Assembly (NCBI GenBank): GCA_050179685.1
Contig: JBFXEW010000018.1
Location: 45,622 to 109,621 of the forward strand
Reading direction: 5' to 3'
DNA: 64,000 nt
Source: GWE2-40-63 sp050179685
GTDB lineage: Bacteria; Bacteroidota; Bacteroidia; Bacteroidales; SZUA-534
Shown here one piece after another: positions 1 to 8,288 of the stretch. Below the pieces are notes generated by a model. The model did not search any database, had not been told where the DNA came from, and saw only the letters and a program-made list of their open reading frames with translations. How positions within the stretch are numbered: the stretch's first letter is position 1; each line of letters begins with the position of its first letter. A program made the translations under genes and the position numbers.

Positions 1-1083
1 TCCGTATTTGGCATCGGTAATTATGGCTTCGCTGTATTCGCTAAACAGGCTTTCAATGCGCGACACTTCTTTGTAGGTGGTTTTCAGCACATCTTTATTA
101 TCACCGTGTCTTGAAACAAAGCGTATGGCATGGCCATCCTGTTCAAGCAGTTTAACTGCCAAAAACCGCGGCGACATAGCTGTTACCAGACGCTTGTCGC
201 TCTGAATGTGCTGACGAATTTCCTTAATCGACTGCTCCACTTCTTTTCCATAATTTATATGAATATGCCGCACATTAGGGTCGCGGTTTTCATAAACATC
301 AATTACTTTTTGGAATAAATCGTCGATTCCCTGACCTTTTGTAGCTACTGTAGGAATAATGGGAATGCCCAACAACTTACTGAGTTTGTCGATATCGAGC
401 TGGGTTCCCGAGTTCTCCAAATCGTCGTACATGTTTAAAGCTATTACCACTTTAATGTCCATATCGATGAGTTGGGTGGTAAGGTAAAGATTGCGTTCCA
501 GATTCGATGCATCAATAACATTAACCACAATATCGGGGTTGTTATGGAAAATATGCTTACGTACATAAAGCTCTTCAGGCGTATAGGCTGTGAGCGAATA
601 AGTTCCGGGCAAATCGAATAAATCGAAATGATACCCGCGAAATGTATATTTATTCTGTTTGGCCTCGACAGTTACTCCGCTGTAATTTCCCACATGTTCT
701 TTGGCTCCCGAAACATAATTAAATAACGAGGTTTTTCCACAATTCGGATTCCCCACAAAAGCCACGCTAAGCTTTTTGCGGTGCAGGTTGACCGAGGTTT
801 TTAGTTTCTCGAGATCGATAATTCCTTCGTACTGAATTTCAGGTAAGGATGTTGCAATATCCGGAGTTATTACCTCAATCAAATGTGCCTCCGACGGACG
901 CAGCGAAACGTGATAACCCATTACATTGTATTCGGCAGGCCCCCGAAAAGGCGTTTTTTTTATTACCTCAACCAATTGTCCTTTCACAAAGCCCATCTCC
1001 ATGATACGCTTACGGAACGAACCATATCCTTTTACCTTTACTATTACGGCCTTTTCGCCGGCATTTATTTCTGAAAGATTCAT
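1..1083 (-). CDS. feoB: FeoA-FeoB fusion ferrous iron transporter, 5' part (cut by window edge)
   Basis: Translating the minus strand from the ATG at 1083-1081 gives an open frame of 361 codons running off the window start. Residues 1 to about 75 form a FeoA-type SH3-like domain (MNLSEINAGEKAVIVKVKG...). A FeoB G domain follows, with the P-loop GNPNCGKTSLFN near residue 110, then DLPGTYSL (G3) and ALNMYDD (G4). The C-terminal membrane permease lies outside the window. FeoB imports Fe2+ across the inner membrane with GTP hydrolysis, and fusion to FeoA is common in Bacteroidota. A TAnnTTTG-type box (reverse strand, 1148-1155) and a leader hairpin (1099-1137) lie just upstream. The assignment is firm; whether the gene is intact cannot be judged. 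Confidence 0.93.
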   Translation of the reverse strand, partial: MNLSEINAGEKAVIVKVKGYGSFRKRIMEMGFVKGQLVEVIKKTPFRGPAEYNVMGYHVSLRPSEAHLIEVITPDIATSLPEIQYEGIIDLEKLKTSVNLHRKKLSVAFVGNPNCGKTSLFNYVSGAKEHVGNYSGVTVEAKQNKYTFRGYHFDLFDLPGTYSLTAYTPEELYVRKHIFHNNPDIVVNVIDASNLERNLYLTTQLIDMDIKVVIALNMYDDLENSGTQLDIDKLSKLLGIPIIPTVATKGQGIDDLFQKVIDVYENRDPNVRHIHINYGKEVEQSIKEIRQHIQSDKRLVTAMSPRFLAVKLLEQDGHAIRFVSRHGDNKDVLKTTYKEVSRIESLFSEYSEAIITDAKYG

Positions 1084-1098
1084 AATTAACTGCTTCAA

Positions 1099-1137
1099 AT
1101 GCCGGGTATATATAGCATTGCACCATACCCCCGGCAT
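1099..1137 (-). promoter_or_regulatory. Inverted repeat in the feoAB leader
   Basis: The arms ATGCCGGGTAT (1099-1109) and ATACCC+CC+GGCAT (1125-1137) pair over 11 bp with a two-base CC bulge. The repeat fills the space between the candidate -7 box and about 15 bases before the start codon. It would sit in the 5' UTR as a hairpin, or act as a repressor operator. It has no T-run, so it is not a terminator. Confidence 0.5.
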
Positions 1138-1147
1138 ATTAACGCTG

Positions 1148-1155
1148 CAAAAATA
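1148..1155 (-). promoter_or_regulatory. Candidate -7 box of feoAB
   Basis: The reverse strand reads TATTTTTG, matching the Bacteroidota -7 consensus TAnnTTTG, 65 bases before the feoAB start. No clear TTG -33 element is seen at 19-21 bp. Confidence 0.45.
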
Positions 1156-1300
1156 GTGTTTTTTATTTATTTAGAATGATTTAAAATAAGAATCTTATTA
1201 TGATTAATCGCAGCTTTTAAGCAACAATTTTGGCAGAATTTTTGCCCTATAAAGCACTTTGCATGTTTAGTTTTATTACTTTACAGAAATCTTTGAAACC

Positions 1301-2080
1301 ATGGAAGACAATTTATACGACAAATTAAAGTCACTCACCGGAAAATTTCCGGATAAACTGAATATTTTAGAGGAACAAATCGACGTAAAACTCCAGATGG
1401 AGTATTTTAAACATTCCAGTAAGTTAAAAAAGAAACTGACCGATGAGTCGGGCTATAAGCTGGAAGACTTTCCCGATATTTACGCTCCGGAACACACCAA
1501 CGAAAGCATTAAAGAGCAGTTGATAAAGCTGGCATCGATGGACGATCCTAAAGCCTATCGGATTATTGAAGAATATTTGAAAAATGGCCGGCCTGAGTTA
1601 CGGGAATGGACCCTGTTAGCGCAACAGGAAAGCAAAATGTTGCTCGAAAGCTCACTGCTTGATGAGAACCAGATATTTATTAGTACCGGATTGGGTGGTC
1701 GTGGAAACATGCTCCGCTATTTCATAGTTTTTATTGGTGAAAACACCGAAGCTTTCAATGAATTTCAGCAAAATATTATTTCATCGGAGTTCAGTTTTGC
1801 GTTAAAATCGAACCAATCGGAATTGGAAAAAATTGCCTTCGATGGAAATCTGGCAACCCTGCTGGTATTAATACCTTTTGAAGTACCTTTCCAAAAAGTA
1901 TTTCGCGACGCCATCAGCGAATGCAACAATTACGGGAATTTTTTAAAGCCAAACTTTTTGGTAACCAATGTAAAAACGCTAACTACCCAGGAGATTCACG
2001 ACTTTATTCAACATAATGAATTGCCTGATGCTAAAGATTTTGATAATATATCACTAAACCCCGAATCGGATGAAACATAA
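1301..2080 (+). CDS. Conserved hypothetical protein, helical N-terminus
   Basis: This is a 259-residue soluble protein with no signal peptide or membrane segment. The first 100 residues are charged and predicted helical (many K/E/L, e.g. LKSLTGKFPDKL). A mixed alpha/beta stretch follows (ISTGLGGRGNMLRYFIVFIG near 130), and the C-terminus is acidic. I do not recognise a family. The stop overlaps the start of the next gene (2070) by 11 bases, so it is translationally coupled to the thiamine-binding protein gene. The Dabb gene follows and a strong terminator closes the group. Any link to thiamine or cofactor metabolism is only suggested by this neighbour. Confidence 0.75.
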   Translation: MEDNLYDKLKSLTGKFPDKLNILEEQIDVKLQMEYFKHSSKLKKKLTDESGYKLEDFPDIYAPEHTNESIKEQLIKLASMDDPKAYRIIEEYLKNGRPELREWTLLAQQESKMLLESSLLDENQIFISTGLGGRGNMLRYFIVFIGENTEAFNEFQQNIISSEFSFALKSNQSELEKIAFDGNLATLLVLIPFEVPFQKVFRDAISECNNYGNFLKPNFLVTNVKTLTTQEIHDFIQHNELPDAKDFDNISLNPESDET

Positions 2081-2366
2081 AATTAACCTGGCGCTCCAGG
2101 TATTGCCCAGAGCAACAGATAAAGACAGTTATGCTTTGGTTGATGAAGCCATTGAAATTATTAAACGCTCAGGCTTAAACTACCGGGTGTGCCCTTTCGA
2201 AACAGTTATCGAAGGCTATTACGACGAACTGATGGAACTGGTAAAAAAAGTTCACGAAGCCTGTTACGCTGCCGGTACCGAAACCATGATGACTTACATA
2301 AAAATTCAATCGTCGGCTCAAAACCATGTCACCATCGACGACAAAATGGAAAAATACGAGCTCTAA
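2070..2366 (+). CDS. Thiamine-binding protein, MTH1187/YkoF (UPF0045) family
   Basis: The 98-residue protein matches the UPF0045/MTH1187 ferredoxin-like fold. It opens with a strand INLALQVLPRAT, then a helix (YALVDEAIEIIKRSG), a YRVCPFETVIEG strand-turn typical of the family, and a second helix. Members bind thiamine or pyrimidine precursors as dimers or tetramers in the cytoplasm. Their exact role is unsettled. The start overlaps the preceding gene, which implies coupled translation. Confidence 0.8.
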   Translation: MKHKINLALQVLPRATDKDSYALVDEAIEIIKRSGLNYRVCPFETVIEGYYDELMELVKKVHEACYAAGTETMMTYIKIQSSAQNHVTIDDKMEKYEL

Positions 2367-2383
2367 CTGTAAAATAGCATAAA

Positions 2384-2686
2384 ATGGTTAAGCATATTGT
2401 AATGTGGACCTTAAAAGAAAACCACAAGGGAAAAACGAAAGATGAACTGGCCAGCGAAATGACTGCCCGCCTATTGGAACTTAAAAAATTAATTCCTGAA
2501 ATAAAATTTATGGAAGTGGGCCGGAATGTGATACATCCGGAAAAGAATCACGATTTGGTTTTAGTAAGCGAGTTCAATAGTTTTAACGATTTGGAAAACT
2601 ATGCCACGCATCCGGAACATCTTAAAGTGGTAGCCTTTGTAAAAGAAATTGTCACCAGCCGGGCGGCTATTGACTACGAATTATAA
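2384..2686 (+). CDS. Dabb (stress-responsive A/B barrel) family protein
   Basis: The 100-residue protein starts MVKHIVMWTLKENHKGKT, the usual opening of Dabb dimeric alpha/beta barrels. It retains the HPEHLKVV segment near residue 78 that closes the barrel. The family fold is known; its role is often unknown in bacteria. It is the last gene of the group starting at 1301 and ends directly at a bidirectional terminator. Confidence 0.82.
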   Translation: MVKHIVMWTLKENHKGKTKDELASEMTARLLELKKLIPEIKFMEVGRNVIHPEKNHDLVLVSEFNSFNDLENYATHPEHLKVVAFVKEIVTSRAAIDYEL

Positions 2687-2713
2687 AAAAAGCCGGTAAA
2701 CCCGGCTTTTTTA
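2684..2713. terminator. Bidirectional intrinsic terminator
   Basis: The stem AGCCGG/CCGGCT is flanked by A-run and T-run, so it serves both the Dabb gene (+) and the DUF3276 gene (-), whose stop is adjacent. Confidence 0.85.
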
Positions 2714-3067
2714 CTATTTTTTTTCCTGTAAATCTTCAAATGCTACATCGGTAAACTCACTGGCCTCAATGGTCTCGGGAGTTTCCAACTCGGGTTGATT
2801 TTTTCTGATGTATTCTACCACTTCACTCAAGCCTTCGGCAAATTTTTCAAAATCTTCTTTGTACAAAAACAATTTATGCTTTTCAAAATTAAACCTACCG
2901 TCGCTTTCAAAGCGTTTTTTACTTTCGGTAATGGTTAAATAATAATCATTCCGTTTGGTTGCCTTAACATCGAAGAAATAGGTTCTTTTTCCTGCTCTAA
3001 CCGATTTTGAAAAAATCTCATCCCGTTCTCTTCCATTGTCATTCTTTTCAAATCCTTCCATCATCAA
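2714..3067 (-). CDS. PUR-like nucleic acid-binding protein (DUF3276)
   Basis: The 117-residue protein has the DUF3276/PUR layout typical of Bacteroidota. A beta stretch (FSKSVRAGKRTYFFDVKATKRNDYY...) is followed by a turn GRFNFEKHKL and a helix (EDFEKFAEGLSEVVEYI). PUR-repeat proteins bind single-stranded DNA or RNA, and a regulatory role is assumed. Three consecutive ATG codons (3067, 3064, 3061) make the exact start uncertain. The reverse-strand box TAAATTTG (3099-3106) lies 32 bases upstream. The acidic tail (ETPETIEASEF...) is poorly conserved in such proteins. Confidence 0.85.
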   Translation of the reverse strand: MMMEGFEKNDNGRERDEIFSKSVRAGKRTYFFDVKATKRNDYYLTITESKKRFESDGRFNFEKHKLFLYKEDFEKFAEGLSEVVEYIRKNQPELETPETIEASEFTDVAFEDLQEKK

Positions 3068-3098
3068 ATGTGCATTATGTTTAATTAAACTCAGTTGG

Positions 3099-3106
3099 CA
3101 AATTTA
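3099..3106 (-). promoter_or_regulatory. Candidate -7 box of the DUF3276 gene
   Basis: The reverse strand reads TAAATTTG, a full match to TAnnTTTG, 32 bases before the start. Confidence 0.55.
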
Positions 3107-3235
3107 AGATATAATTCCTAATAATTTTTAGACAAACTATTTTTGGCATGCATAAATACCTTCTCAAATAAACACAATACTTTTCCAAAATCAAAATAAA
3201 ATGGTTTAATCCTTTAAAGCCAAGCAAAAAATCTT

Positions 3236-3243
3236 TAATTTTG
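3236..3243 (+). promoter_or_regulatory. Candidate -7 box of nusB
   Basis: TAATTTTG matches TAnnTTTG and lies 44 bases before the nusB start. Confidence 0.55.
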
Positions 3244-3287
3244 CCCGCGATAAATTAGTTCTAAAACTATTAAGGCTCTTTAAATAA

Positions 3288-4229
3288 ATGATTAGTAGAA
3301 GGTTGTTGAGAATTAAAGTACTCCATATTTTATATGCCTACTTTAATAGTAACGATGAGGGGTTAGCCCGATACGAAAAAGATCTCTTTTACAGCATCGA
3401 GAAATCGTATGATTTGTACCACCTGTTCTTTGTATTATTACTTGATGTAAAAGAATACGCAGTCTCCAAAATTGAATTAGCTAAAAACAAGCGGATCCCA
3501 ACCCGGGAAGATTTAGATCCAAACATGCGGTTTGTCGAAAACCGAATCATCAAACAGTTAATGAGTACCAACAGGTTGTACCGCTACATCGATGAGCGGA
3601 AACTGAACTGGGCACACCATCCCGAATTAATTAAACGCGTGTATAACGACATGCTTGAATCGGAATCGTATGCCAGCTATATGCAAACGACCGATAACAG
3701 TTATAAGGCCGATAAGGAATTCATCATAACTTTTTTCTCAGAGTACCTGGTAAATTCCGATTTGTTGTACCAGATTCTTGAAGAACATTCAATTTTTTGG
3801 AACGACGACATTGAATTCGTGCTCAGCATGAATATAAAAACCATTGAGCGGGCCAAAGCCGGACAAGTTGACATTAACCTTTTTCAATTATTTAAAAACG
3901 AAGAAGATAAAGAATTTGCAAAAAAACTGCTCCGCATGGTGGTTTTAAATCATCAGGCAAACTCTGACCTAATTCAGGAAAACATAAAAAACTGGGATGT
4001 TGACCGCATTGCTCAAATGGATTTACTGGTAATGGAAATGGCAGTTACCGAGATACTACAATTCCCAAGCATCCCAATAAAAGTAAGCTTTAACGAATAC
4101 ATTGAACTGGTTAAATTTTACAGCACCAACCGCAGCAACGCTTTTGTAAACGGAGTGCTCGACAAAATTATTAACCAGCTCAAAGCCGATGGCAAAGTGC
4201 AAAAAGCCGGCCGGGGTTTGATGGAATAA
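3288..4229 (+). CDS. nusB: Transcription antitermination factor NusB (long Bacteroidota form)
   Basis: The protein has 313 residues, about twice the length of E. coli NusB. The N-terminus (MISRRLLRIKVLHILYAY) carries the RNA-binding arginine-rich start. The conserved NusB core is at the C-terminus: NWDVDRIAQMDLLVMEMAVTE and PIKVSFNEYIELVKFYST, then FVNGVLDKI. NusB with NusE binds boxA RNA to support rRNA transcription. The middle 150 residues are the helical insertion common in this phylum. The DUF1573 gene and yajC follow in the same direction, an order often seen in Bacteroidales. Confidence 0.93.
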   Translation: MISRRLLRIKVLHILYAYFNSNDEGLARYEKDLFYSIEKSYDLYHLFFVLLLDVKEYAVSKIELAKNKRIPTREDLDPNMRFVENRIIKQLMSTNRLYRYIDERKLNWAHHPELIKRVYNDMLESESYASYMQTTDNSYKADKEFIITFFSEYLVNSDLLYQILEEHSIFWNDDIEFVLSMNIKTIERAKAGQVDINLFQLFKNEEDKEFAKKLLRMVVLNHQANSDLIQENIKNWDVDRIAQMDLLVMEMAVTEILQFPSIPIKVSFNEYIELVKFYSTNRSNAFVNGVLDKIINQLKADGKVQKAGRGLME

Positions 4230-4287
4230 AAAATCGGTTCAATATTTGTATCCAAAGCTGACGTAAATTAAAAACTATTTAAAGCCA

Positions 4288-4752
4288 ATGATTCGGATTG
4301 TTCTGTTCTTACTTGTGATAGCAAGCCTTACCAATGCCTGCAAACCGGGAAACCATTCCAAAGAAAGCAGCCAATCGGGTAATTTTATAAATAAAAATTC
4401 GCTGGAAAGCCGAAATTCTGACACCAGCGCATTGCCAATTATTCAGTTCGAAAAAACAGCGCACAATTTTGGACAAATTATACAAGGCGAAAAAGTATCG
4501 TACACCTTTACCTTTAAAAATATCGGGCAGGGCGATTTAATTATAAAAGATGCCATAGCTTCGTGCGGGTGTACGGTTCCCAAATATAGCCGAAAGCCTA
4601 TAAAATCGGGTGAAGAAGGCGAGATGGAAGTAATTTTTGACAGCAATAACCGCAGCGGAAAACAATTAAAAACGGTAACCGTATGGACCAATTGCAAACC
4701 CGAACAAATCAGGCTTCAACTTAGCGCTGAAATACAAGTACTTAATAAATAA
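4288..4752 (+). CDS. DUF1573 lipoprotein
   Basis: The 154-residue protein starts with a lipoprotein signal (MIRIVLFLLVIASLTNAC, Cys18). A DUF1573 Ig-like domain follows from about residue 55 (FEKTAHNFGQIIQGEKVSYTF) and includes the hallmark CGCTVP (residues ~97-102). The family is secreted in Bacteroidota. Its function is not established, though the fold resembles ASH/MSP domains. The gene sits 11 bases before yajC and is probably cotranscribed. Confidence 0.88.
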   Translation: MIRIVLFLLVIASLTNACKPGNHSKESSQSGNFINKNSLESRNSDTSALPIIQFEKTAHNFGQIIQGEKVSYTFTFKNIGQGDLIIKDAIASCGCTVPKYSRKPIKSGEEGEMEVIFDSNNRSGKQLKTVTVWTNCKPEQIRLQLSAEIQVLNK

Positions 4753-4763
4753 TAATTATAAAC

Positions 4764-5090
4764 ATGAATGTATTAACTTTTTTCCTGATGCAGCCAAGCG
4801 GCGAACAAGCAAGTCCCTTAGGCTCTTTATTACCTTTGGTATTAATCATTGCCATTTTCTACTTTTTCATGATCCGTCCTCAAATGAAAAGGCAAAAAGA
4901 GGTGCGCCAATTCCGCGAAGGAATTAAAAAAGGCGACAAAGTACTTACTGTAGGCGGAATTTACGGTAAAGTGTCGGAAGTAAAAGACACCACCGTAATT
5001 CTCGAAATTGCCGACGGTATAAGAATTAAAGTAGATAAAGCCGGCTTAGTAAAAGACAACTCAGACCTTGGTACCGAAACAGCCAAGTAA
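4764..5090 (+). CDS. yajC: Sec translocon accessory protein YajC
   Basis: The 108-residue protein has one N-terminal membrane segment (LLPLVLIIAIFYFFMIRPQ, ~24-42). The family motif RPQMKRQKE follows, then the cytoplasmic beta domain (GDKVLTVGGIYGKV). YajC joins SecDF at the Sec translocase in the inner membrane. Length and motif are standard. Confidence 0.95.
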   Translation: MNVLTFFLMQPSGEQASPLGSLLPLVLIIAIFYFFMIRPQMKRQKEVRQFREGIKKGDKVLTVGGIYGKVSEVKDTTVILEIADGIRIKVDKAGLVKDNSDLGTETAK

Positions 5091-5162
5091 GATCTTTTAG
5101 CATAATACCACCCGCAGGCTTTTTGTTTTTGCCCGATTCGTAGTACAGATAAGAAATATTTG

Positions 5163-5170
5163 TATTTTTG
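5163..5170 (+). promoter_or_regulatory. Candidate -7 box of the YbbR gene
   Basis: TATTTTTG matches TAnnTTTG. It falls inside the longest possible reading frame (ATG at 5160), which argues for the later TTG start. Confidence 0.4.
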
Positions 5171-5228
5171 GATTCAAACAAAGAGCTTTCGGGTTTTTTT
5201 ATTTTTACCAAACCAATATCTGGCAACC

Positions 5229-6233
5229 TTGAGTAAATTTAAACTACATAAAATACAGCAGTTTATAAAACTTCGCATTTTTTATCGTATCGACCGTAAA
5301 ATACTGATATACCTTATATTTGTTGCCATATCTGCGGTGTTTTGGTTTTTAAACAAACTCAATAACGAATACAATACCATTATTGAATACCCGATTCGAT
5401 ACACGCAATTGCCCAAAAATAAAATATTGGTAAATGAGCTTCCGCAGAAATTAAAATTAAATGTTTCAGCTTACGGATACGACCTGATATTCTATAAAAT
5501 ATCGCCTGCCCCTTTTCCCATTGTGCTGAATCTTGAATCGTTCGATGCCAACCTGGAATCGCCAAAAGTTTCAAATTTTAAGCTACTAACGCGTTACGCC
5601 CGCGAAGAGATCAGCAACCAATTACCCAATAACATTAATGTGCTCGACATACTACCCGACACGCTGGTTTTTCAATTTGATAACCTGATTGACAAAAAAG
5701 TTCCGATAAAAGCCAATTTAACACTCAGTTTTGCACCCCAGTGCATGCAAAATGGTCCCGTGGTTTTTAAACCCGACAGCCTTTGGGTAAGTGGTCCAAC
5801 AAGTTTGATTGACACCTTACAGGCTGTTTATACCAAAGCACAAACTTTTACCAAGCTCGATAAAACCTTACAACGGACGCTATATTTAGAGGAAATTACC
5901 AATTTAAGAACCGATAAAAAGAAAGTTCAGGCTACCATTCCCATTGCTAAATTTACTGAAGCTACTTTCGAAGTTCCCATTGTACCGGTTAATGTACCCG
6001 ATTCGCTGGAACTTATAACCTTCCCCAGAAGTGTTCGGATTTCAGGACTGGTTTCGCTGGCTGACTACGATATGATTAAGGCAGAAGACTTTAGGGTGCA
6101 GGCCGATTACACAAAAATTGAGTCGCTTATTGGTCAGAAAATGCCGGTTCAGGTAATTGTAGCTCCATCGAATGTTAGAAACGTCGCCTTTTTTCCTCCC
6201 AGTGTTGAATTTATTCTCGAAAAAAAACCATGA
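5229..6233 (+). CDS. YbbR-domain (CdaR-like) membrane-anchored protein
   Basis: A single N-terminal membrane helix (KILIYLIFVAISAVFWFLNKL) is followed by an extracytoplasmic region of about 300 residues with YbbR-like beta repeats (PIRYTQLP..., KVPIKANLTLSF, VPIVPVNVPDSLELITFP). In Firmicutes YbbR proteins (CdaR) regulate the cyclic-di-AMP synthase CdaA. Here no cdaA is adjacent, so the role is inferred only. I prefer the TTG at 5229 (MSKFKLHK) over the ATG at 5160, because the latter overlaps a likely promoter box. The stop overlaps the coaE start by 4 bases (ATGA type). Confidence 0.8.
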   Translation: MSKFKLHKIQQFIKLRIFYRIDRKILIYLIFVAISAVFWFLNKLNNEYNTIIEYPIRYTQLPKNKILVNELPQKLKLNVSAYGYDLIFYKISPAPFPIVLNLESFDANLESPKVSNFKLLTRYAREEISNQLPNNINVLDILPDTLVFQFDNLIDKKVPIKANLTLSFAPQCMQNGPVVFKPDSLWVSGPTSLIDTLQAVYTKAQTFTKLDKTLQRTLYLEEITNLRTDKKKVQATIPIAKFTEATFEVPIVPVNVPDSLELITFPRSVRISGLVSLADYDMIKAEDFRVQADYTKIESLIGQKMPVQVIVAPSNVRNVAFFPPSVEFILEKKP

Positions 6234-6817
6234 TAATTGTCGGACTTACCGGAGGCATTGGTAGTGGCAAAACCTATATTGCCCAAAAATTTCAAACACT
6301 TGGTATCCCAATTTATAATAGCGATGTCAGAGCCCGCGAGCTAATGACATGTGATAATGAACTGATTGAAAACTTAAAACATTTATTCGGGCCCGGGGTT
6401 TTTATTAATCAAAAACTGAACAAAGCGCTTATTTCAGAACAAATTTTTAACAACAATCACTTGCTTCAAAAAATGAATCAACTGGTACATCCTGCGGTTC
6501 AAAACGATTTTGAGCTTTGGTGTAATCAACATACCAATGCACCTTTTGTAATAAAAGAAGCAGCCATTTTAATTGAAAGCGGAGCCTATAAACAATGCAA
6601 TTACATTATTGTAATTTTGGCTCCGAAAACTTTACGCATGGAGCGGGTGATGAATCGCGACAATATGTCGCACCAACAGTTTGTAAACATAATAAACAAC
6701 CAACTTAGCGATAAAGAACGACTGGAATTTGCCAGCTTTACCATTCGAAACGATGGAACGGAAGAAATGGATAAAAAGGTTAATGAAATTTACCAGCAAA
6801 TTGTAAGCAAACAGTAA
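6230..6817 (+). CDS. coaE: Dephospho-CoA kinase
   Basis: The 195-residue P-loop kinase has GLTGGIGSGKT at residues 5-15, the CoaE substrate signature YNSDVRARELM, VHPAVQNDFELW and the family's IVILAPKTLRMERVMNRD. It phosphorylates the 3'-OH of dephospho-CoA, the last step of CoA synthesis, in the cytoplasm. Its ATG overlaps the stop of the YbbR gene, implying coupled translation. Yajc, YbbR and CoaE genes together are a common Bacteroidetes order. Confidence 0.94.
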   Translation: MIIVGLTGGIGSGKTYIAQKFQTLGIPIYNSDVRARELMTCDNELIENLKHLFGPGVFINQKLNKALISEQIFNNNHLLQKMNQLVHPAVQNDFELWCNQHTNAPFVIKEAAILIESGAYKQCNYIIVILAPKTLRMERVMNRDNMSHQQFVNIINNQLSDKERLEFASFTIRNDGTEEMDKKVNEIYQQIVSKQ

Positions 6818-6860
6818 TCTTTAAACCCTTAATTACACAAATAAAAAAAGAAATTAAAAA

Positions 6861-7589
6861 ATGAGTTTAGGAAAATGGATTGCCGGTGGATTAGGTTGGG
6901 CATTTTTTGGCCCCATTGGCGGCATTGTAGGATTTTTGGTGGGTAGCGCTTTTGAAGGAACTAATCAAAGCGGTATTCCTAAAGGAGCTTCGCCAAGCGG
7001 ACAAACAACCCGGGGCGATTTTATGGTAAGTCTTATTGTGCTTACTGCTGCCGTGATGAAAGCCGACGGAACGATAAAAAAAGCAGAGCTCGAATACGTA
7101 AAAAAATACCTGTTGCGTTCATTTGGTCAGGAAGCGGCAACCGATGCCATACGTATGTTGCGCGATGTGTTAAAGCAACAAATTCCGGTACAGGACATTA
7201 GCCGGCAAATTGGCCAGCACCTCGATTATTCGTCGAAACTGCAACTATTGCATTATTTGTTTGGTATCTCAAGCTCCGACGGGCAAACAAAGCTTAACGA
7301 AGTAGAACTGATAAACCAAATTTCGGGATATATGGGCGTTGGGGCATCCGATTTTAATTCCATCAAATCGATGTTTTACAGCGATACCCACATTGCATAC
7401 AGCATATTGGGGCTTCAACCCAATGCTACCAATGATGAAATTAAAAAAGCTTACCGAAAGATGGCTGTAGCATATCATCCCGACAAGGTATCGTACCTGG
7501 GCGAAGACATTCAAAAATCGGCCAAAGAAAAGTTCCAAAAAATTAACGAAGCCTACGAATCGTTAAAAAAGGAACGCGGATTTGTATAG
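6861..7589 (+). CDS. TerB-like / DnaJ domain protein (DjlA-like)
   Basis: The 242-residue protein starts with a glycine-rich hydrophobic stretch (GKWIAGGLGWAFFGPIGGIVGFLVGSAF) that may insert in the membrane. A TerB-like helical domain follows (FMVSLIVLTAAVMKADGTIKKAE, ~57-160), with a C-terminal J domain (ILGLQPNATNDEIKKAYRKM, then HPDKV). The HPD motif is intact, so it should stimulate a DnaK partner. The DjlA-like order (membrane stretch, TerB, J) is clear. The substrate is unknown. Confidence 0.88.
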   Translation: MSLGKWIAGGLGWAFFGPIGGIVGFLVGSAFEGTNQSGIPKGASPSGQTTRGDFMVSLIVLTAAVMKADGTIKKAELEYVKKYLLRSFGQEAATDAIRMLRDVLKQQIPVQDISRQIGQHLDYSSKLQLLHYLFGISSSDGQTKLNEVELINQISGYMGVGASDFNSIKSMFYSDTHIAYSILGLQPNATNDEIKKAYRKMAVAYHPDKVSYLGEDIQKSAKEKFQKINEAYESLKKERGFV

Positions 7590-7687
7590 TTGCATCGATT
7601 TAACAAAAAACTGCAAAAAAAAACAGAAACAAGGCTCAAAAATAAATCAATTTTATGAAGGCATCGTGTAAAAACCAATCAATGTAT

Positions 7688-7695
7688 TATATTTG
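7688..7695 (+). promoter_or_regulatory. Candidate -7 box of the DUF5606 gene
   Basis: TATATTTG matches TAnnTTTG and lies 26 bases before the start codon. Confidence 0.5.
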
Positions 7696-7721
7696 CCACC
7701 TAAAATTATAAACGCTCAAAT

Positions 7722-8162
7722 ATGTTGAAAGATATTCTTGCAATTTCAGGTCAGCCAGGATTATACAAACTGGTTTCGAACACAAAAAATGGAATTATTG
7801 TAGAGAATTTAGAAACCAAAAAGCGAATGCCGGCTTATGCCACTTCGAAGGTTAGTGCATTAAACGATATTGCTATCTACACTGTGGATGGTGAGGACAA
7901 ACCTTTGATTGAAGTTTTTAATAACATTAGAAACAAAGAAAACGGTGGTCAGGCAATTGAGTCAAAATCGTCGAACGATGAACTGAAAGCTTATTTTGAG
8001 ACCATCATGCCCGAATACGACCAGGAAAGGGTATATGTTTCTGATATGAAAAAAGTTGTTCAATGGTACAACCTTATTCAGAAACTTGATATGCTTCATC
8101 TGCTCGATGAAAAAGAAGAAACTGAAAACAATTCATCGGAAGAAAGCACCGAAAAAGAATAA
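7722..8162 (+). CDS. DUF5606 family protein
   Basis: The 146-residue protein begins MLKDILAISGQPGLYKLVS, the recognisable DUF5606 opening found across Bacteroidota. It has the ENLETKKRMPAYATSKVSAL and IAIYT segments and an acidic tail (EETENNSSEESTEKE). The function is unknown; the N-terminal part resembles a small beta-barrel. It has its own -7 box and a terminator directly after the stop, so it is monocistronic. Confidence 0.85.
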   Translation: MLKDILAISGQPGLYKLVSNTKNGIIVENLETKKRMPAYATSKVSALNDIAIYTVDGEDKPLIEVFNNIRNKENGGQAIESKSSNDELKAYFETIMPEYDQERVYVSDMKKVVQWYNLIQKLDMLHLLDEKEETENNSSEESTEKE

Positions 8163-8186
8163 TCGTATTAAAGCACCAGCATAATA

Positions 8187-8216
8187 AAAGCATGACTTAG
8201 CGGTCGTGCTTTTTTC
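8187..8216 (+). terminator. Intrinsic terminator after the DUF5606 gene
   Basis: The stem AAGCATGAC/GTCGTGCTT (one T·G wobble) has loop ttagcg and is followed by a T-run. Confidence 0.8.
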
Positions 8217-8288
8217 ATTTTTAATGCAACTTAATTTGCCTTTCTTTGTTTTTATTTACATCAATACCAAACTCAAAATTCTACCGTT

